Positions 9,190 to 18,324 of a DNA stretch of 64,000 nt are shown in pieces. The notes beneath the pieces were generated by a model. The model was given only the letters and a program-made list of their open reading frames with translations, ran no database searches and had not been told where the DNA came from. The translations under genes were made by a program, and so were the position numbers. The stretch's first letter is position 1. Each line of letters starts with the position of its first letter. Source of the stretch: Pseudomonas abietaniphila (GTDB taxonomy: Bacteria > Pseudomonadota > Gammaproteobacteria > Pseudomonadales > Pseudomonadaceae); contig NZ_CP155619.1 of assembly GCF_039697315.1 (NCBI RefSeq), positions 2,480,001 to 2,544,000 of the forward strand, written 5' to 3'.

Positions 9190-10151
9190 CGTGTCTCCCG
9201 AAAATGTTGGTAGCCCCGCGTCAACGGAGTGATGTCCTGTCCTTGTTCATCGATAAGCGCCACGCCCTGCCCTTCGACCACGCGACCCACCACCGAAACC
9301 GGCCAGCCCGCCGACACCAGGCTAGCGAGCTCCGGTTGCGGCAAGGTGAAGGCGAGTACGTAGTCATCGCCACCCGTCAGCGCAGCCTGTCGCGCGTCAT
9401 CAAGACCGAAGAACGCCAGCAACGCGTCGGACATCGGCAGACGCTCACGCTCCACCAGCAAGCGTACGCCCGATGCAAGCGCGATGTGTCCACAATCGGC
9501 GAGCAGGCCGTCAGAGATGTCCAGAGCGGCGGTGGCCTTCCCGCGCAGCGCCTGCCCCAGCTCGAGTTGCGGCTGCGGCGACCAGTAACGCGCCAGCAGG
9601 GCCTTTGTGGTAGACGCCTCGGTGCTGCGCTGGTTCAACACCAGCGGCAGCGCGCCCGCGCCATCACCCAACGGTCCCCCCACACACAACAGGTCACCGG
9701 AACGGGCGCCACTGCGGGTCAATGCCAGCCCCGCCGGCACCGAACCGAAGACTGTCACGGTCAGGCTCAATGGCCCACGCGTGGTATCGCCACCGATCAA
9801 CCGCATCGAGCAGCCTTGGGCCATCTCGTTCAAACCGCGGGCAAATGCCTGCAGCCAGTCGGCAGAAACGTTCGGCAAGGTCAGAGCAAGGGTGAACGCG
9901 AGAGGTTTGGCGCCCATGGCCGCCAGATCACTGGCGGAGACACCGAGGGCACGCTGGCCCAGCAGGAAGGGGTCGCAGACGTCGGGGAAATGCACCCCGG
10001 CGACCAGCGTGTCAGTGGAAATCGCCAGCTGTTCGCCGGGTGCCACCGACAACAGGGCGCAGTCGTCACCAATCCCCAACGCAACGCCTTCACCGGGCTG
10101 CGCGCAGGGCGCAGCGGCAAAGTAATTGCGGATCAGCTCGAACTCGCCCAT
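9186..10151 (-). CDS. thiL: Thiamine-monophosphate kinase
   Basis: The 321 residues fit ThiL. The N-terminal GIGDDCALL and STDTLVAGVHF motifs coordinate ATP and magnesium, GGDTTRGPLSLTVTVFG follows near the middle, and DISDGLLADCGHIA marks the C-terminal half of the PurM-like fold. It phosphorylates thiamin monophosphate to the active cofactor thiamin diphosphate, used for example by DXS encoded nearby. It lies 40 bases after nusB and overlaps pgpA. Confidence 0.97.
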   Translation of the reverse strand: MGEFELIRNYFAAAPCAQPGEGVALGIGDDCALLSVAPGEQLAISTDTLVAGVHFPDVCDPFLLGQRALGVSASDLAAMGAKPLAFTLALTLPNVSADWLQAFARGLNEMAQGCSMRLIGGDTTRGPLSLTVTVFGSVPAGLALTRSGARSGDLLCVGGPLGDGAGALPLVLNQRSTEASTTKALLARYWSPQPQLELGQALRGKATAALDISDGLLADCGHIALASGVRLLVERERLPMSDALLAFFGLDDARQAALTGGDDYVLAFTLPQPELASLVSAGWPVSVVGRVVEGQGVALIDEQGQDITPLTRGYQHFRETR

Positions 10152-10191
10152 GGCGTAGAAACACTTGAGAGTCTGGAGAAACCCAGACGCC

Positions 10192-10692
10192 TCAGCGCTT
10201 GTGAGCCTTCACTTCGACTTCGCGCAGACGCGGAGCCAGCTTGTCGAGCACACCGTTGACGAACTTGTGCCCGTCGGTCGAACCGTAGACTTTGGCCAGC
10301 TCGATGCCTTCGTTGATGACCACACGGTAGGGCACGTCGATGCGCTCGATCATTTCCCACGTAGACAGGCGCAGGACCGCCAGCTCAACCGGGTCCAGCT
10401 CGTCGATGGTGATGTCCAGGCACGGCGTCAGTGCAGCGTCGATCTCGACCTTCTTGGCCGGAACACCGTGCAGGATGTCGCGGAAGTAGGCAGCGTCGAC
10501 ATCACTGAAGTCGTTATCGACGCGGAACTGGGCTTCGATCTCGTTCAGCGACTGCTTGGCCATATGCCACTGGTAGAGCGCCTGCATGGCAAGCTTGCGC
10601 GCAGCACGGCGCTTTTCACTCTTCGAGGGTTTGCCAGCGTCGGCCGGGCGAGGTTCGCGCGGGTTGAACTGATCGCTTTCGTCGTTAATCAC
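10192..10692 (-). CDS. nusB: Transcription antitermination protein NusB
   Basis: The 166-residue protein begins with an acidic and basic extension of about 25 residues. The NusB core follows: [20 protein letters not shown], the FRDILHGVP helix, [17 protein letters not shown], and the closing [20 protein letters not shown]. NusB binds boxA RNA with S10 (NusE, encoded here at 51678) to form the core of rRNA antitermination complexes. Its start overlaps the ribH stop by 4 bases, the ribH-nusB coupling seen in many bacteria. Confidence 0.97.
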   Translation of the reverse strand: MINDESDQFNPREPRPADAGKPSKSEKRRAARKLAMQALYQWHMAKQSLNEIEAQFRVDNDFSDVDAAYFRDILHGVPAKKVEIDAALTPCLDITIDELDPVELAVLRLSTWEMIERIDVPYRVVINEGIELAKVYGSTDGHKFVNGVLDKLAPRLREVEVKAHKR

Positions 10693-11165
10693 TTGGCCTC
10701 CAACTGCGCCAACAGGCTGACCATCTCGATAGCAGACAGGGCAGCTTCGGCACCTTTGTTACCAGCCTTGGTGCCGGAACGTTCGATGGCCTGCTCGATG
10801 GAATCAACGGTCAGTACGCCAAAGGCGACCGGCACGCCGAACTCCATGGAGACCTGAGCCAGGCCTTTGGTGCATTCGCCGGCCACGTATTCGAAATGCG
10901 GCGTACCGCCACGAATGACAGCGCCCAGGGCGATGATCGCTGAGAATTCGCTGCGCTGAGCGACTTTCTGCACCACCAGCGGGATTTCGAAAGCACCCGG
11001 CGCGCGGATGATGGTGATGTCGCTTTCGCTCACGCCATGGCGAACCAGGGCATCAACGGCACCGCTCACCAGGCTTTCCACGACGAAGCTGTTGAAGCGG
11101 CCAACCACCAGGGCATAGCGGCCTTGGGGGGCGATGAAGGTACCTTCGATGGTCTTCAGGGTCAT
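10689..11165 (-). CDS. ribH: 6,7-dimethyl-8-ribityllumazine synthase
   Basis: The 158 residues match lumazine synthase. [13 protein letters not shown] lines the substrate pocket, [12 protein letters not shown] follows, and [17 protein letters not shown] holds the catalytic histidine at about residue 90. The enzyme joins the ribityl pyrimidine with dihydroxybutanone phosphate, usually as a pentamer or 60-mer shell. It is called ribE in P. aeruginosa. It stands 146 bases after ribBA and overlaps nusB. Confidence 0.97.
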   Translation of the reverse strand: MTLKTIEGTFIAPQGRYALVVGRFNSFVVESLVSGAVDALVRHGVSESDITIIRAPGAFEIPLVVQKVAQRSEFSAIIALGAVIRGGTPHFEYVAGECTKGLAQVSMEFGVPVAFGVLTVDSIEQAIERSGTKAGNKGAEAALSAIEMVSLLAQLEAK

Positions 11166-11202
11166 TCGGCTGAGTCTCGTGTTCTCGTATTAAAGAGCAA
11201 GC

Positions 11203-11225
11203 AAGCGCGCATCAGGTGCGCGCTT
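11203..11225. other. Strong hairpin in the ribBA-ribH gap
   Basis: AAGCGCGCA and TGCGCGCTT (read on the minus strand) form a 9-base stem around a 5-base loop, about 40 bases ahead of ribH. No U-run follows (GCTTGCTC), so it looks like an mRNA stability or attenuation element rather than a classical terminator. I see no FMN riboswitch consensus in this 146-base gap. Confidence 0.55.
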
Positions 11226-11311
11226 CCAGGATTTTAGGCCACGAATCGGCGACCGCAGGGACAAAAACCGTGAACGCTTCAAGGCTTTCACGGCCAGTGA
11301 CCTGCCGGTCT

Positions 11312-12403
11312 TTATTCGGAGGGCACGTATTCTACAACTTCCAGATCGAAACCGGATATCGCGTTGAACTTCATTGGCGAACTCATCAGGCGCATTTTGC
11401 GAACGCCCAGGTCGCGAAGGATCTGCGAACCGGCTCCGACCGTGCTGTAAGTGGTCGGTGTCTTCACTGGCGTCCCACCTGCGGTTTCACGCACATGGGC
11501 AAGGACAGCATCACCATCGAGCGGGTGACCGAGCAGCAGCACGACACCGCTGCCGGCCTCTGCAACGGCCGTCATGGCGGCGCGCAGGCTCCAGCGGCCG
11601 GGCTGTTTGACCATCAGCAGGTCACGCAGCGGGTCCATGTTGTGCACACGAACCAGCGTCGGTTCCTCAGCGCAGACCTTGCCCAGTGTCAGCGCCAGGT
11701 GAACGTCGCCCTCGACCGAATCACGGTAGGTCACCAGATTGAACTGGCCCAGTTCGCTGTCCAGCGGCTGCTCGGCAATCCGCTGAACGGTACGTTCGTG
11801 GATCATCCGGTAATGGATCAGGTCGGCGATGGTGCCGATCTTGATGTTGTGCTCAGCGGCAAAGGCTTCGAGCTCGGTACGACGGGACATGGTGCCGTCG
11901 TCGTTCATTACCTCGCAGATTACGCCGGTCGGCTCGAAACCGGCCATGCGCGCCAGATCGCAGGCCGCTTCGGTGTGACCGGCGCGTGACAGCACGCCAC
12001 CGGCCTGCGCCATCAGCGGGAAAATATGGCCTGGGCTTACGATATCGTCGGCCCTGGCGTCCTTCGCAGCAGCGGCCTGTACGGTACGCGCGCGGTCGGC
12101 AGCGGAGATACCGGTGGTCACGCCTTCGGCGGCTTCGATGGAAACGGTGAACTTGGTACCAAAGCCCGACCCGTTACGCGGCGCCATCAACGGCAACTTC
12201 AGGGTTTCGCAGCGCTCGCGGGTCATCGGCATGCAGATCAGGCCACGGGCGTAACGCGCCATGAAGTTGATGTGCTCGGCCTTGACGCATTCGGAGGCCA
12301 TGATCAGATCGCCTTCGTTCTCGCGATCTTCGTCATCCATGAGGATGACCATCTTGCCTTGGCGAATGTCTTCAACCAGTTCTTCGATGTTATTGAGCGC
12401 CAC
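11312..12403 (-). CDS. ribBA: 3,4-dihydroxy-2-butanone-4-phosphate synthase with degenerate RibA-like C-terminal domain
   Basis: The 363-residue protein has an N-terminal RibB domain (about 1-205) with the acidic loop [12 protein letters not shown] at 23-34 and [14 protein letters not shown] near its end. RibB turns ribulose 5-phosphate into dihydroxybutanone phosphate plus formate. The C-terminal half (about 206-363) is GTP-cyclohydrolase-II-like but lacks the three zinc cysteines and the RQEGRGIG loop, so it is probably not catalytic; the separate ribA supplies that step. The start is GTG with AAGGGGG about 6 bases upstream. It lies 17 bases after riboflavin synthase. Confidence 0.94.
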   Translation of the reverse strand: MALNNIEELVEDIRQGKMVILMDDEDRENEGDLIMASECVKAEHINFMARYARGLICMPMTRERCETLKLPLMAPRNGSGFGTKFTVSIEAAEGVTTGISAADRARTVQAAAAKDARADDIVSPGHIFPLMAQAGGVLSRAGHTEAACDLARMAGFEPTGVICEVMNDDGTMSRRTELEAFAAEHNIKIGTIADLIHYRMIHERTVQRIAEQPLDSELGQFNLVTYRDSVEGDVHLALTLGKVCAEEPTLVRVHNMDPLRDLLMVKQPGRWSLRAAMTAVAEAGSGVVLLLGHPLDGDAVLAHVRETAGGTPVKTPTTYSTVGAGSQILRDLGVRKMRLMSSPMKFNAISGFDLEVVEYVPSE

Positions 12404-12420
12404 GCGGCACCCCCTTCAAT

Positions 12421-13092
12421 TCAGGATTTGAGGTAGCCGTTGGCGGCCAGAAAGCTTTCAGTGATGGTGCCGCCCTGGGCGGGCGTCGGGTCGGCGGCCT
12501 TGTCACCGAGCAGCAAGCGCTCCAGGTAACGCGCCAGCAGATCGACTTCCAGATTGATCTTACGGCCAGGACGGTAGTCGCCCATGATCGTTTCAGAGAG
12601 CGTGTGAGGCACGATGGTCAGCTCGAACTCGGCGCCATTCACGGCGTTCACGGTCAGGCTGGTGCCGTCGACCGTGATGGAACCCTTGTGCGAGATGTAC
12701 TTGGCCAGCTCACGCGGCGCGCGCATACGGAATTGGATCGCACGGGCATTTTCTTCGCGCGACAGCACTTCGCCGACGCCGTCGACGTGGCCGCTGACCA
12801 GATGGCCGCCCAGGCGCGTGGTCGGGGTCAGGGCCTTTTCCAGGTTGACGCGACTGCCGGTCTTCAAGTCCACGAACGCCGTGACGTCCAGGGTTTCACG
12901 ACTGACATCGGCCCAGAAGCCGTCGCCAGGCAGTTCAACGGCGGTCAGGCAGACGCCATTGACGGCGATGCTGTCGCCCAGCTTGACGTCGGAAAGGTCG
13001 AGTTTGCCGGTCTCTACATAAACGCGGACGTCGCCGCCTTTAGGAGTAATGGCGCGGATGCTGCCGATGGATTCGATAATGCCGGTAAACAT
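12421..13092 (-). CDS. ribE: Riboflavin synthase alpha chain
   Basis: The 223 residues begin with [12 protein letters not shown], the invariant N-terminus of riboflavin synthase. They contain two lumazine-binding repeats of about 95 residues each, with [12 protein letters not shown] in the first and [14 protein letters not shown] in the second. The enzyme dismutates two ribityllumazine molecules to riboflavin. An upstream in-frame ATG at 13185 lies inside ribD and was rejected. The gene is called ribC in the P. aeruginosa nomenclature. It lies between ribD and ribBA in the nrdR-rib run. Confidence 0.97.
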   Translation of the reverse strand: MFTGIIESIGSIRAITPKGGDVRVYVETGKLDLSDVKLGDSIAVNGVCLTAVELPGDGFWADVSRETLDVTAFVDLKTGSRVNLEKALTPTTRLGGHLVSGHVDGVGEVLSREENARAIQFRMRAPRELAKYISHKGSITVDGTSLTVNAVNGAEFELTIVPHTLSETIMGDYRPGRKINLEVDLLARYLERLLLGDKAADPTPAQGGTITESFLAANGYLKS

Positions 13093-13138
13093 GGGTCCTC
13101 CGGGAGAACAGTGCCAGCGTTGATACGATGGCCGAAAA

Positions 13139-14278
13139 TTATACGCTCGCGCTCGGCGTTGGTATTGCAATGACTCGCCAGTCATTGCCCACCGCGCGCA
13201 TTTCGATGATCTTGAGCTCGAGTGCTTCGCTCATCTGCGCCAACGGCAGGTCCAGCAAAGGGCGCGCTGACGACCCCATGAACTTGCCGGCGATGAAAAT
13301 CTGGAATTCGTCGACCAGTCCCAGCCGGGTGAACGCACCGGCGAGCTTGGGACCTGCCTCGACCAGCACATCGTTCACGCCACGGGACGCCAGCTCGACC
13401 AGCAACTTGCGCAGATCGACATGCCCGCCGCTGCTGGGCAATGCCAGCATCTCGTGGCCTTCTTCCTGGTATCGCTCACGCGCCGACGCCGCGGCACAGG
13501 TCACCACGAGCGCACTACCCGCCTTGAAGAACGGCGCATCCAGCGGCACGCGCAAGCGCCCGTCGATCAGCACACGCAGCGGCGGCCGAGTCACGGCAAG
13601 GGCGGTCAGTTCGGCATTGAGGCCCAGCTCGTCAGGGCGAACCGTCAGACGCGCCTGGTCGGCGAGAACGGTATCAGCGCCCGTCAGCACCACGCTCGAC
13701 TGCGCGCGCAGTCGTTGAACGGCCGAGCGCGCTTCGGGCCCGGTGATCCACTGGCTTTCGCCGCTGGCCATCGCGGTACGGCCGTCCAGACTCATCGCCA
13801 GCTTGACCCGCACGTACGGCAGGCCGTGCTCCATGCGTTTGAGAAAACCTTTGTTGATCGCCCGCGCTTCACTTTCCAGCACACCGCTCTGCACGGCGAT
13901 ACCCGCGCTCATCAAACGCAGCAAGCCGCGTCCGGCAACATCGGGATTGGGGTCTTGCATGGCCGCAACCACACGCGCCACACCGGCATTGACCAGCGCG
14001 TCGGCACAGGGCGGCGTGCGCCCGTGATGGCTGCAAGGTTCGAGAGTGACATAAGCGGTTGCGCCTTTGGCCTTGTCGCCCGCCTGACGCAGTGCATGGA
14101 CTTCGGCGTGGGGCTCACCAGCACGTACATGCCAGCCCTCACCGACCACTTCGCCATCACGCACGATTACGCAACCCACCCGTGGATTAGGGTGCGTCGA
14201 GTAGACGCCCTTGCGCGCCAGTTCCAGCGCTCGCGCCATATAAGCGGCGTCGAGCACGCTCTGCTCTGTCGGGGACAT
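13139..14278 (-). CDS. ribD: Bifunctional diaminohydroxyphosphoribosylaminopyrimidine deaminase / 5-amino-6-(5-phosphoribosylamino)uracil reductase
   Basis: The 379-residue protein has a CDA-type deaminase domain (about 1-145) with the zinc site HAEV at 58-61 and PCSHHGRTPPC (C82, C91). A DHFR-like reductase domain follows, with VKLAMSLDGRTAM at its start. It performs the second and third steps of riboflavin synthesis. I took the ATG at 14278; a GTG two codons earlier (14284) would overlap the nrdR stop and cannot be excluded. The N-terminal HPNPRVGCVIV is typical of RibD. Confidence 0.96.
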   Translation of the reverse strand: MSPTEQSVLDAAYMARALELARKGVYSTHPNPRVGCVIVRDGEVVGEGWHVRAGEPHAEVHALRQAGDKAKGATAYVTLEPCSHHGRTPPCADALVNAGVARVVAAMQDPNPDVAGRGLLRLMSAGIAVQSGVLESEARAINKGFLKRMEHGLPYVRVKLAMSLDGRTAMASGESQWITGPEARSAVQRLRAQSSVVLTGADTVLADQARLTVRPDELGLNAELTALAVTRPPLRVLIDGRLRVPLDAPFFKAGSALVVTCAAASARERYQEEGHEMLALPSSGGHVDLRKLLVELASRGVNDVLVEAGPKLAGAFTRLGLVDEFQIFIAGKFMGSSARPLLDLPLAQMSEALELKIIEMRAVGNDWRVIAIPTPSASV

Positions 14279-14280
14279 GC

Positions 14281-14745
14281 TCACTCTTTAACCGGCTCAC
14301 GGGCCAGTCGGTCGATTTCTTCGCGGAATTCGTTGAGGTCCTGAAACCGCCGGTACACCGAAGCAAAGCGGATATACGCCACTTCGTCGAGTTTCTGCAG
14401 TTCGGCCATGACCAACTCGCCGACGATCAAGGATTTGACCTCGCGCTCACCGGTCGCCCGCAGCTTGCTCTTGATATGAGCCAGTGCCGCTTCAAGACGC
14501 TCGACGCTGACCGGGCGCTTTTCCAGCGCGCGTTGCATGCCGGCGCGCAGCTTTTCTTCATCGAAGGGCTGGCGACTGCCGTCCTGCTTGATCAGCCGTG
14601 GCAGTACCAGTTCGGCGGTTTCGAACGTGGTGAAACGTTCGCCGCACGCGACGCATTCACGACGGCGACGAACCTGATCGCCTTCAGCGACAAGGCGCGA
14701 GTCAATGACTTTGGTGTCGTTGGCACCGCAAAAGGGACAGTGCAT
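14281..14745 (-). CDS. nrdR: Transcriptional repressor NrdR
   Basis: The 154 residues start with a zinc ribbon (C3, C6, C31, C34, in MHCPFCG and CVACGERF) followed by an ATP-cone domain (about 49-139, [17 protein letters not shown] and on). NrdR senses ATP and dATP and represses ribonucleotide reductase operons by binding paired NrdR boxes. The start is set by the zinc ribbon. It is followed 2-5 bases later by ribD, the nrdR-ribD order widely conserved in gammaproteobacteria. Confidence 0.98.
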   Translation of the reverse strand: MHCPFCGANDTKVIDSRLVAEGDQVRRRRECVACGERFTTFETAELVLPRLIKQDGSRQPFDEEKLRAGMQRALEKRPVSVERLEAALAHIKSKLRATGEREVKSLIVGELVMAELQKLDEVAYIRFASVYRRFQDLNEFREEIDRLAREPVKE

Positions 14746-14917
14746 GGTGGCAGGCAACAAAAAAAGGGAGGGCCATGGTAGCGCATCCCACCGGCAAGAC
14801 AAGTCTCGGGGTTTGAGGTATATAGACGCGCATCCGGTGCGGCGAAAGCTGTCACCCTCGGCGATACTGCGTGATGTCCCGCGTGTCCCCATCGATTCCG
14901 TTTTGCTGGAGCTGTTC

Positions 14918-15370
14918 ATGACGCTACGTTCGCTCGCTGTAATCAGCCTGCTCGGCCTGCTCGCCGCCTGTAGCACTGCTGAGCCGCCCAAACCCGCTGC
15001 GCCCGCCAAACCGGCGCCGAATGCGATCAAACTGCCGGAAGGCCCCGGACCGCTTCTGCCGTATCAGCGCGAATTGAGCGGCCAGCTGTTGGGCGTGCCC
15101 GCCGGCGCCGAGGTTGAGCTGGCGCTGCTGGTGATCGATGACCGCAACCGCCCGCAAAAGCTGCTGAGCAGTACCAAGCTCACCGGCAACAACCAGTCGC
15201 TGCCGTTTCAACTGCGCTTCAACCCGGAAGCGTTTCCGCAAGGTGCACGGGTCGAGTTACGCGGCCGCGCCAGCCAGTCGGGTCAGCTGATCCTGCATCT
15301 GCCGTCGGTGCTGATCGCCAGACCTGACACTCAAGCGTTGGGCCAGCTGCAATTCGTCACGGCGCCATGA
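14918..15370 (+). CDS. YbaY-type lipoprotein
   Basis: The 150-residue product has a short signal peptide ending in the lipobox LLAAC, with C18 as the lipidated cysteine, then a proline- and alanine-rich linker. A single domain with the text [20 protein letters not shown] and [12 protein letters not shown] matches the YbaY family (DUF4426/YscW-like beta sandwich). Such proteins are outer-membrane-anchored with no firmly known role. GGAG lies about 7 bases ahead of the ATG. Its stop overlaps the next gene by 4 bases. Confidence 0.88.
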   Translation: MTLRSLAVISLLGLLAACSTAEPPKPAAPAKPAPNAIKLPEGPGPLLPYQRELSGQLLGVPAGAEVELALLVIDDRNRPQKLLSSTKLTGNNQSLPFQLRFNPEAFPQGARVELRGRASQSGQLILHLPSVLIARPDTQALGQLQFVTAP

Positions 15371-16020
15371 CACCGCCGCCGCATCTGCAGGCGGCGCTGA
15401 ACGAAAGGCTTGGCGACGCCCGATTGGTGGCCGAGCCGTTGCCGGGCACGGACCTGAGGTTGTGGCTGATCGACGCCGACAACATGGACCGTGCGTTCAG
15501 CCCCGAAGAAACCCAGCGCATCCTTGAAGAGCCGCCCTATTGGAGCTTCTGCTGGGCCAGCGGCCTGGCGCTGGCACGTTTCCTGGCCGAGCACCCGCAG
15601 TGGGTCGAGGGCAAGCGGGTGCTGGATTTCGGCGCGGGTTCGGGCGTTGCGGGCATCGCTGCGATGAAGGCCGGCGCGCTGGAAGTGGTGGCATGCGATC
15701 TCGATCCCGTCGCCCTCGCTTCGTGCAAGGCCAACGCCGACCTTAACGGCGTGACGCTCACCTACTCCGCAGATTTTTTCGCCGAGGCCGATCGATTCGA
15801 CCTGATCCTCGTGGCCGACGTGCTGTACGACCGGGCAAACCTGCCGTTGCTGGATCAGTTTCTGACGCGAGGGAAAGAGGCGTTGGTTGCGGATTCGCGG
15901 GTCAGGGATTTTCAGCATCCGCTGTATGAACGACTGGGGATTCTGGAGGCACTGACCTTGCCGGATCTGGCCGAGCCCTGGGAGTTTCGCAGGGTGAGCC
16001 TGTATCACGCCGCAAGATAA
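15367..16020 (+). CDS. Class I SAM-dependent methyltransferase (ETF-beta lysine methyltransferase-like)
   Basis: The 217 residues contain the SAM-binding motif I VLDFGAGSGVAGI at 85-97, an acidic motif II (VVACDLDPVAL) and the post-motif VADVLYDRANLPLL. The region YWSFCWASGLALARFL before motif I and the DVLYD stretch resemble the METTL20/Nnt1-like protein methyltransferases, one of whose known substrates is the electron-transfer flavoprotein beta subunit. The substrate here is inferred only by resemblance. The start overlaps the lipoprotein stop (ATGA). Confidence 0.85.
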   Translation: MTPPPHLQAALNERLGDARLVAEPLPGTDLRLWLIDADNMDRAFSPEETQRILEEPPYWSFCWASGLALARFLAEHPQWVEGKRVLDFGAGSGVAGIAAMKAGALEVVACDLDPVALASCKANADLNGVTLTYSADFFAEADRFDLILVADVLYDRANLPLLDQFLTRGKEALVADSRVRDFQHPLYERLGILEALTLPDLAEPWEFRRVSLYHAAR

Positions 16021-16105
16021 CGCTCCTACAAGACATCACCGTCCTTTCAACAACACCCGGCGGCCCTTTATAGTTGGCGCCATTAAGCCTTTTTCGAGAC
16101 TTGCG

Positions 16106-16978
16106 ATGAGCCAGGACACGCCGTACATCTTCGATGCGACCACTGCCACTTTCGATCAGTTGGTCATCGAGAACTCCTTTCACAAACCGGTGCTGGTGGA
16201 TTTCTGGGCCGAGTGGTGCGCGCCGTGCAAGGTTCTGATGCCGTTGCTGGCACAGATTGCCGAGAGCTATCAGGGCGAGCTGCTGCTAGCGAAAGTCGAC
16301 TGCGACGCCGAGCAGGACATCGTTGCCCGCTTCGGCATTCGCAGCCTGCCGACCGTGGTGCTGTTCAAGGACGGCCAGCCGGTCGACGGTTTCGCCGGTG
16401 CCCAGCCTGAATCACAGATTCGCGCGCTGCTCGAACCGCACGTCCAAATGCCGCCACCGGCCGCAGCCGACCCGCTGCAAACCGCTCAGGAAATGTTCGC
16501 CGCGAGCCATTTCGCGGAAGCGGAAGCCGTGCTTCAAACCATCCTCACAGAGGACAACACCAACGCCGCCGCGCTGATTCTGTACGCGCGCTGCCTGGCT
16601 GAACGTGGCGAGCTGACCGAAGCCCGTGCGGTGCTGGATTCGGTCAAAGGCGACGATCACAAAGCCGCACTCGCCGGCGCGAAAGCTCAGTTGACCTTCC
16701 TCGGGGAAGCCAAGGCACTGCCGGATGCGGCGGACCTGAAGACCCGCCTCGCGCAAAACCCGCAAGACGATGAAGCCGCGCATCAACTGGCGATTCACCA
16801 GCTGTCCCGCCAGCAGTACGACGCCGCGCTGGAAGGCTTGCTCAAGCTGTTTATCCGCAACCGCAACTACAACGAAGGCCAACCGCACAAGACCTTGCTA
16901 CAGGTGTTCGACCTGCTGGGCAACGATCACCCGCTGGTCACGACCTACCGTCGCAAGTTGTTTGCTGCGCTTTACTGA
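16106..16978 (+). CDS. cnoX: CnoX/YbbN-type thioredoxin chaperone
   Basis: The 290-residue protein has an N-terminal thioredoxin domain (about 8-110) with an intact WCAPC site (C38, C41) and the cis-proline in SLPTVVLF. A C-terminal TPR-like helical region (about 120-290) ends NDHPLVTTYRRKLFAALY, the signature of YbbN/CnoX. In the family this is a cytoplasmic holdase that passes clients to GroEL or DnaK and forms mixed disulfides with them. E. coli CnoX lacks the full CxxC pair, while this protein keeps it and so could also act as a reductase. Confidence 0.92.
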   Translation: MSQDTPYIFDATTATFDQLVIENSFHKPVLVDFWAEWCAPCKVLMPLLAQIAESYQGELLLAKVDCDAEQDIVARFGIRSLPTVVLFKDGQPVDGFAGAQPESQIRALLEPHVQMPPPAAADPLQTAQEMFAASHFAEAEAVLQTILTEDNTNAAALILYARCLAERGELTEARAVLDSVKGDDHKAALAGAKAQLTFLGEAKALPDAADLKTRLAQNPQDDEAAHQLAIHQLSRQQYDAALEGLLKLFIRNRNYNEGQPHKTLLQVFDLLGNDHPLVTTYRRKLFAALY

Positions 16979-17033
16979 TGTGACTCCGGCCCTGTAGGGC
17001 TTTAGACAGGATTGAGTCGGGAGATACCCTGCA

Positions 17034-17387
17034 TCACTCGATCCAGTGATACTCCGGCGCATCGCCATGGCTTTCGACTTTGACGTTGGCGCTGTGGCGC
17101 ATGCGCACCATCAGGCGTTTGCCCGCCGCCGTGCTGCCCGCCAGTCCTTCCAGCTGTCCAAGCAGGTCGGGCCCGCTCATGTGGCCCGCCTTGCGCAGCA
17201 GTTCCTGCGCGATCTCCCAGACCGTGTCGTTACGGCTGGCGACCGGTTTGGCCGATGACTCACTGAGTGGTTTGCTTTCCTGTGCCTGCACGCCCAGTTG
17301 CGTGCCCAGCCGGGCCCAGTCGCTTTCGTCCATCTCCACGGTCAGATCCACCGGCATGTCGCCGACGGTTCCACGGATTCGCAACAT
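17034..17387 (-). CDS. Conserved small protein of unknown function
   Basis: The 117 residues have no signal peptide and no membrane segment. The first 40 residues (MLRIRGTVGDMPVDLTVEMD) look like a small beta structure. A helical C-terminal part follows, with VWEIAQELLRKAGHMSGPDL and RLMVRMRHSANVKVE. The start was chosen for AGAGGA about 9 bases upstream and for the abrupt loss of protein-like composition before it. It corresponds in position to PA4062 of P. aeruginosa, as I recall the map. I can assign no function. Confidence 0.78.
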   Translation of the reverse strand: MLRIRGTVGDMPVDLTVEMDESDWARLGTQLGVQAQESKPLSESSAKPVASRNDTVWEIAQELLRKAGHMSGPDLLGQLEGLAGSTAAGKRLMVRMRHSANVKVESHGDAPEYHWIE

Positions 17388-17482
17388 GATGTGTGTCCTC
17401 TGATTGACTGAGCGGCATGGTCCCACAGGATATTGCGCGATGCACACTGTCACCTGAACCCGGATCGCCCGAGCCACGCACA

Positions 17483-17584
17483 CTGTAGGAGCGCGCTTGG
17501 TCTGGGCCGCAGTCGGAAGATCGCGTTGGGTCAGCCGCCACAGGATTTGCAGATACACCGCCATCGTCCGAATGCGGCCCAGAC
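17483..17584. repeat. REP-like pair in the gap before the zinc cluster
   Basis: TGTAGGAGCGCGCTTGGTCT begins like the standard REP, but the usual GCCCGCG core is replaced by GTCTGGGCCGCA. An inverse copy of that text, TGCGGCCCAGAC, lies at 17573-17584. Together they occupy the middle of the 304-base gap between the divergent unknown gene and zrgA; the rest of that gap holds the Zur-like site. Confidence 0.55.
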
Positions 17585-17640
17585 ACAAGCCACGCTCGTA
17601 CAGTTCCTGAACAAAAAAGTTAAGAACGACCGTAACTTAT

Positions 17641-17660
17641 TGTTATAAGATCACATAACA
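17641..17660 (+). promoter_or_regulatory. Candidate Zur operator overlapping a -10 element
   Basis: TGTTATAAGATCACATAACA is a 6-8-6 inverted repeat. The half TGTTATAAGATCACAT closely resembles the gammaproteobacterial Zur box, which I recall for E. coli znuABC as containing TGTTATAATATCACAT. A possible -10 TATAAG lies inside it at 17644-17649 with a weak TTAAGA upstream, so bound Zur would block initiation. It is 32 bases before the zrgA start. The match was made by eye. Confidence 0.7.
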
Positions 17661-17691
17661 AATTTCCAACCCCTCCCCGGAGCCCTCTCTT

Positions 17692-18261
17692 ATGCGTCGT
17701 CTGTTACTCGCTTTGCCCTTCGCGCTGCTGCCACTGACCTTCGCTCACGCTGCCGATGAACATGACCACGATCATGAACACGGCAGCCTCGGCGCGCATG
17801 AGCACGGTGTGGCGCGATTGGACATGGCGCTGGATGGCCGCACGCTGGAACTGGAGCTGGACACCCCGGCCATGAACATCGTCGGCTTCGAACACGCCGC
17901 GACTTCCGCTGCCGACAAAACAACGTTGGCGCTGGCGCGGGAAACCCTGCTCAAACCCCACGGGCTGTTCAGTATCCCGGAAGCGGCGGGCTGCACCGTC
18001 ACCAAGCAGAAGCTGGAAAGCCCCTTGTTTGGCGACAAGGACGATGACCACGACGACGGGGATACGAACGAGCACGAACACAGCGAAATCCACGGTCACT
18101 ACCAGTTCACCTGCAATGTGCCCGCCGTACTCAACAAGCTGGACCTGACACAGCTGTTCAAAAGCTTCCCGGCGACCCAAACCGTTCAGGTACAACTGGT
18201 GACACCGAAACGCCAGATGGGCGCTGAAGTGCGTCCAAGCAATCCAGTGGTCAAGTTTTAA
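17692..18261 (+). CDS. ZrgA-type histidine-rich zinc uptake protein (DUF2796)
   Basis: The 189-residue protein has a signal peptide (about 1-20, ending TFAHA). A first His/Asp-rich stretch follows at 22-38 (EHDHDHEHGSLGAHEHG), then the DUF2796 core with GVARLDMALDGRTLELEL, and a second His/Asp-rich loop near 118-140. This layout matches periplasmic ZrgA/DUF2796 proteins implicated in zinc acquisition. A Zur-like operator lies just upstream, and the next three genes form the rest of the cluster, as at PA4063-PA4066 in P. aeruginosa, a set I recall as zinc-depletion induced. Zinc is the expected ligand, but direct transport is unproven. Confidence 0.87.
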   Translation: MRRLLLALPFALLPLTFAHAADEHDHDHEHGSLGAHEHGVARLDMALDGRTLELELDTPAMNIVGFEHAATSAADKTTLALARETLLKPHGLFSIPEAAGCTVTKQKLESPLFGDKDDDHDDGDTNEHEHSEIHGHYQFTCNVPAVLNKLDLTQLFKSFPATQTVQVQLVTPKRQMGAEVRPSNPVVKF

Positions 18262-18324
18262 CCACCGCGGGTTCATACACGACCGGGACTGCCCGGTCGT
18301 TCACTTTCGGATGCGACTGAGGCC

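Noticed and set aside
11166-14918. FMN riboswitch in the rib cluster
   Set aside because: The gaps are 17, 46 and 146 bases, and none shows the conserved FMN-aptamer segments; in Pseudomonas that element usually precedes a separate rib gene elsewhere.
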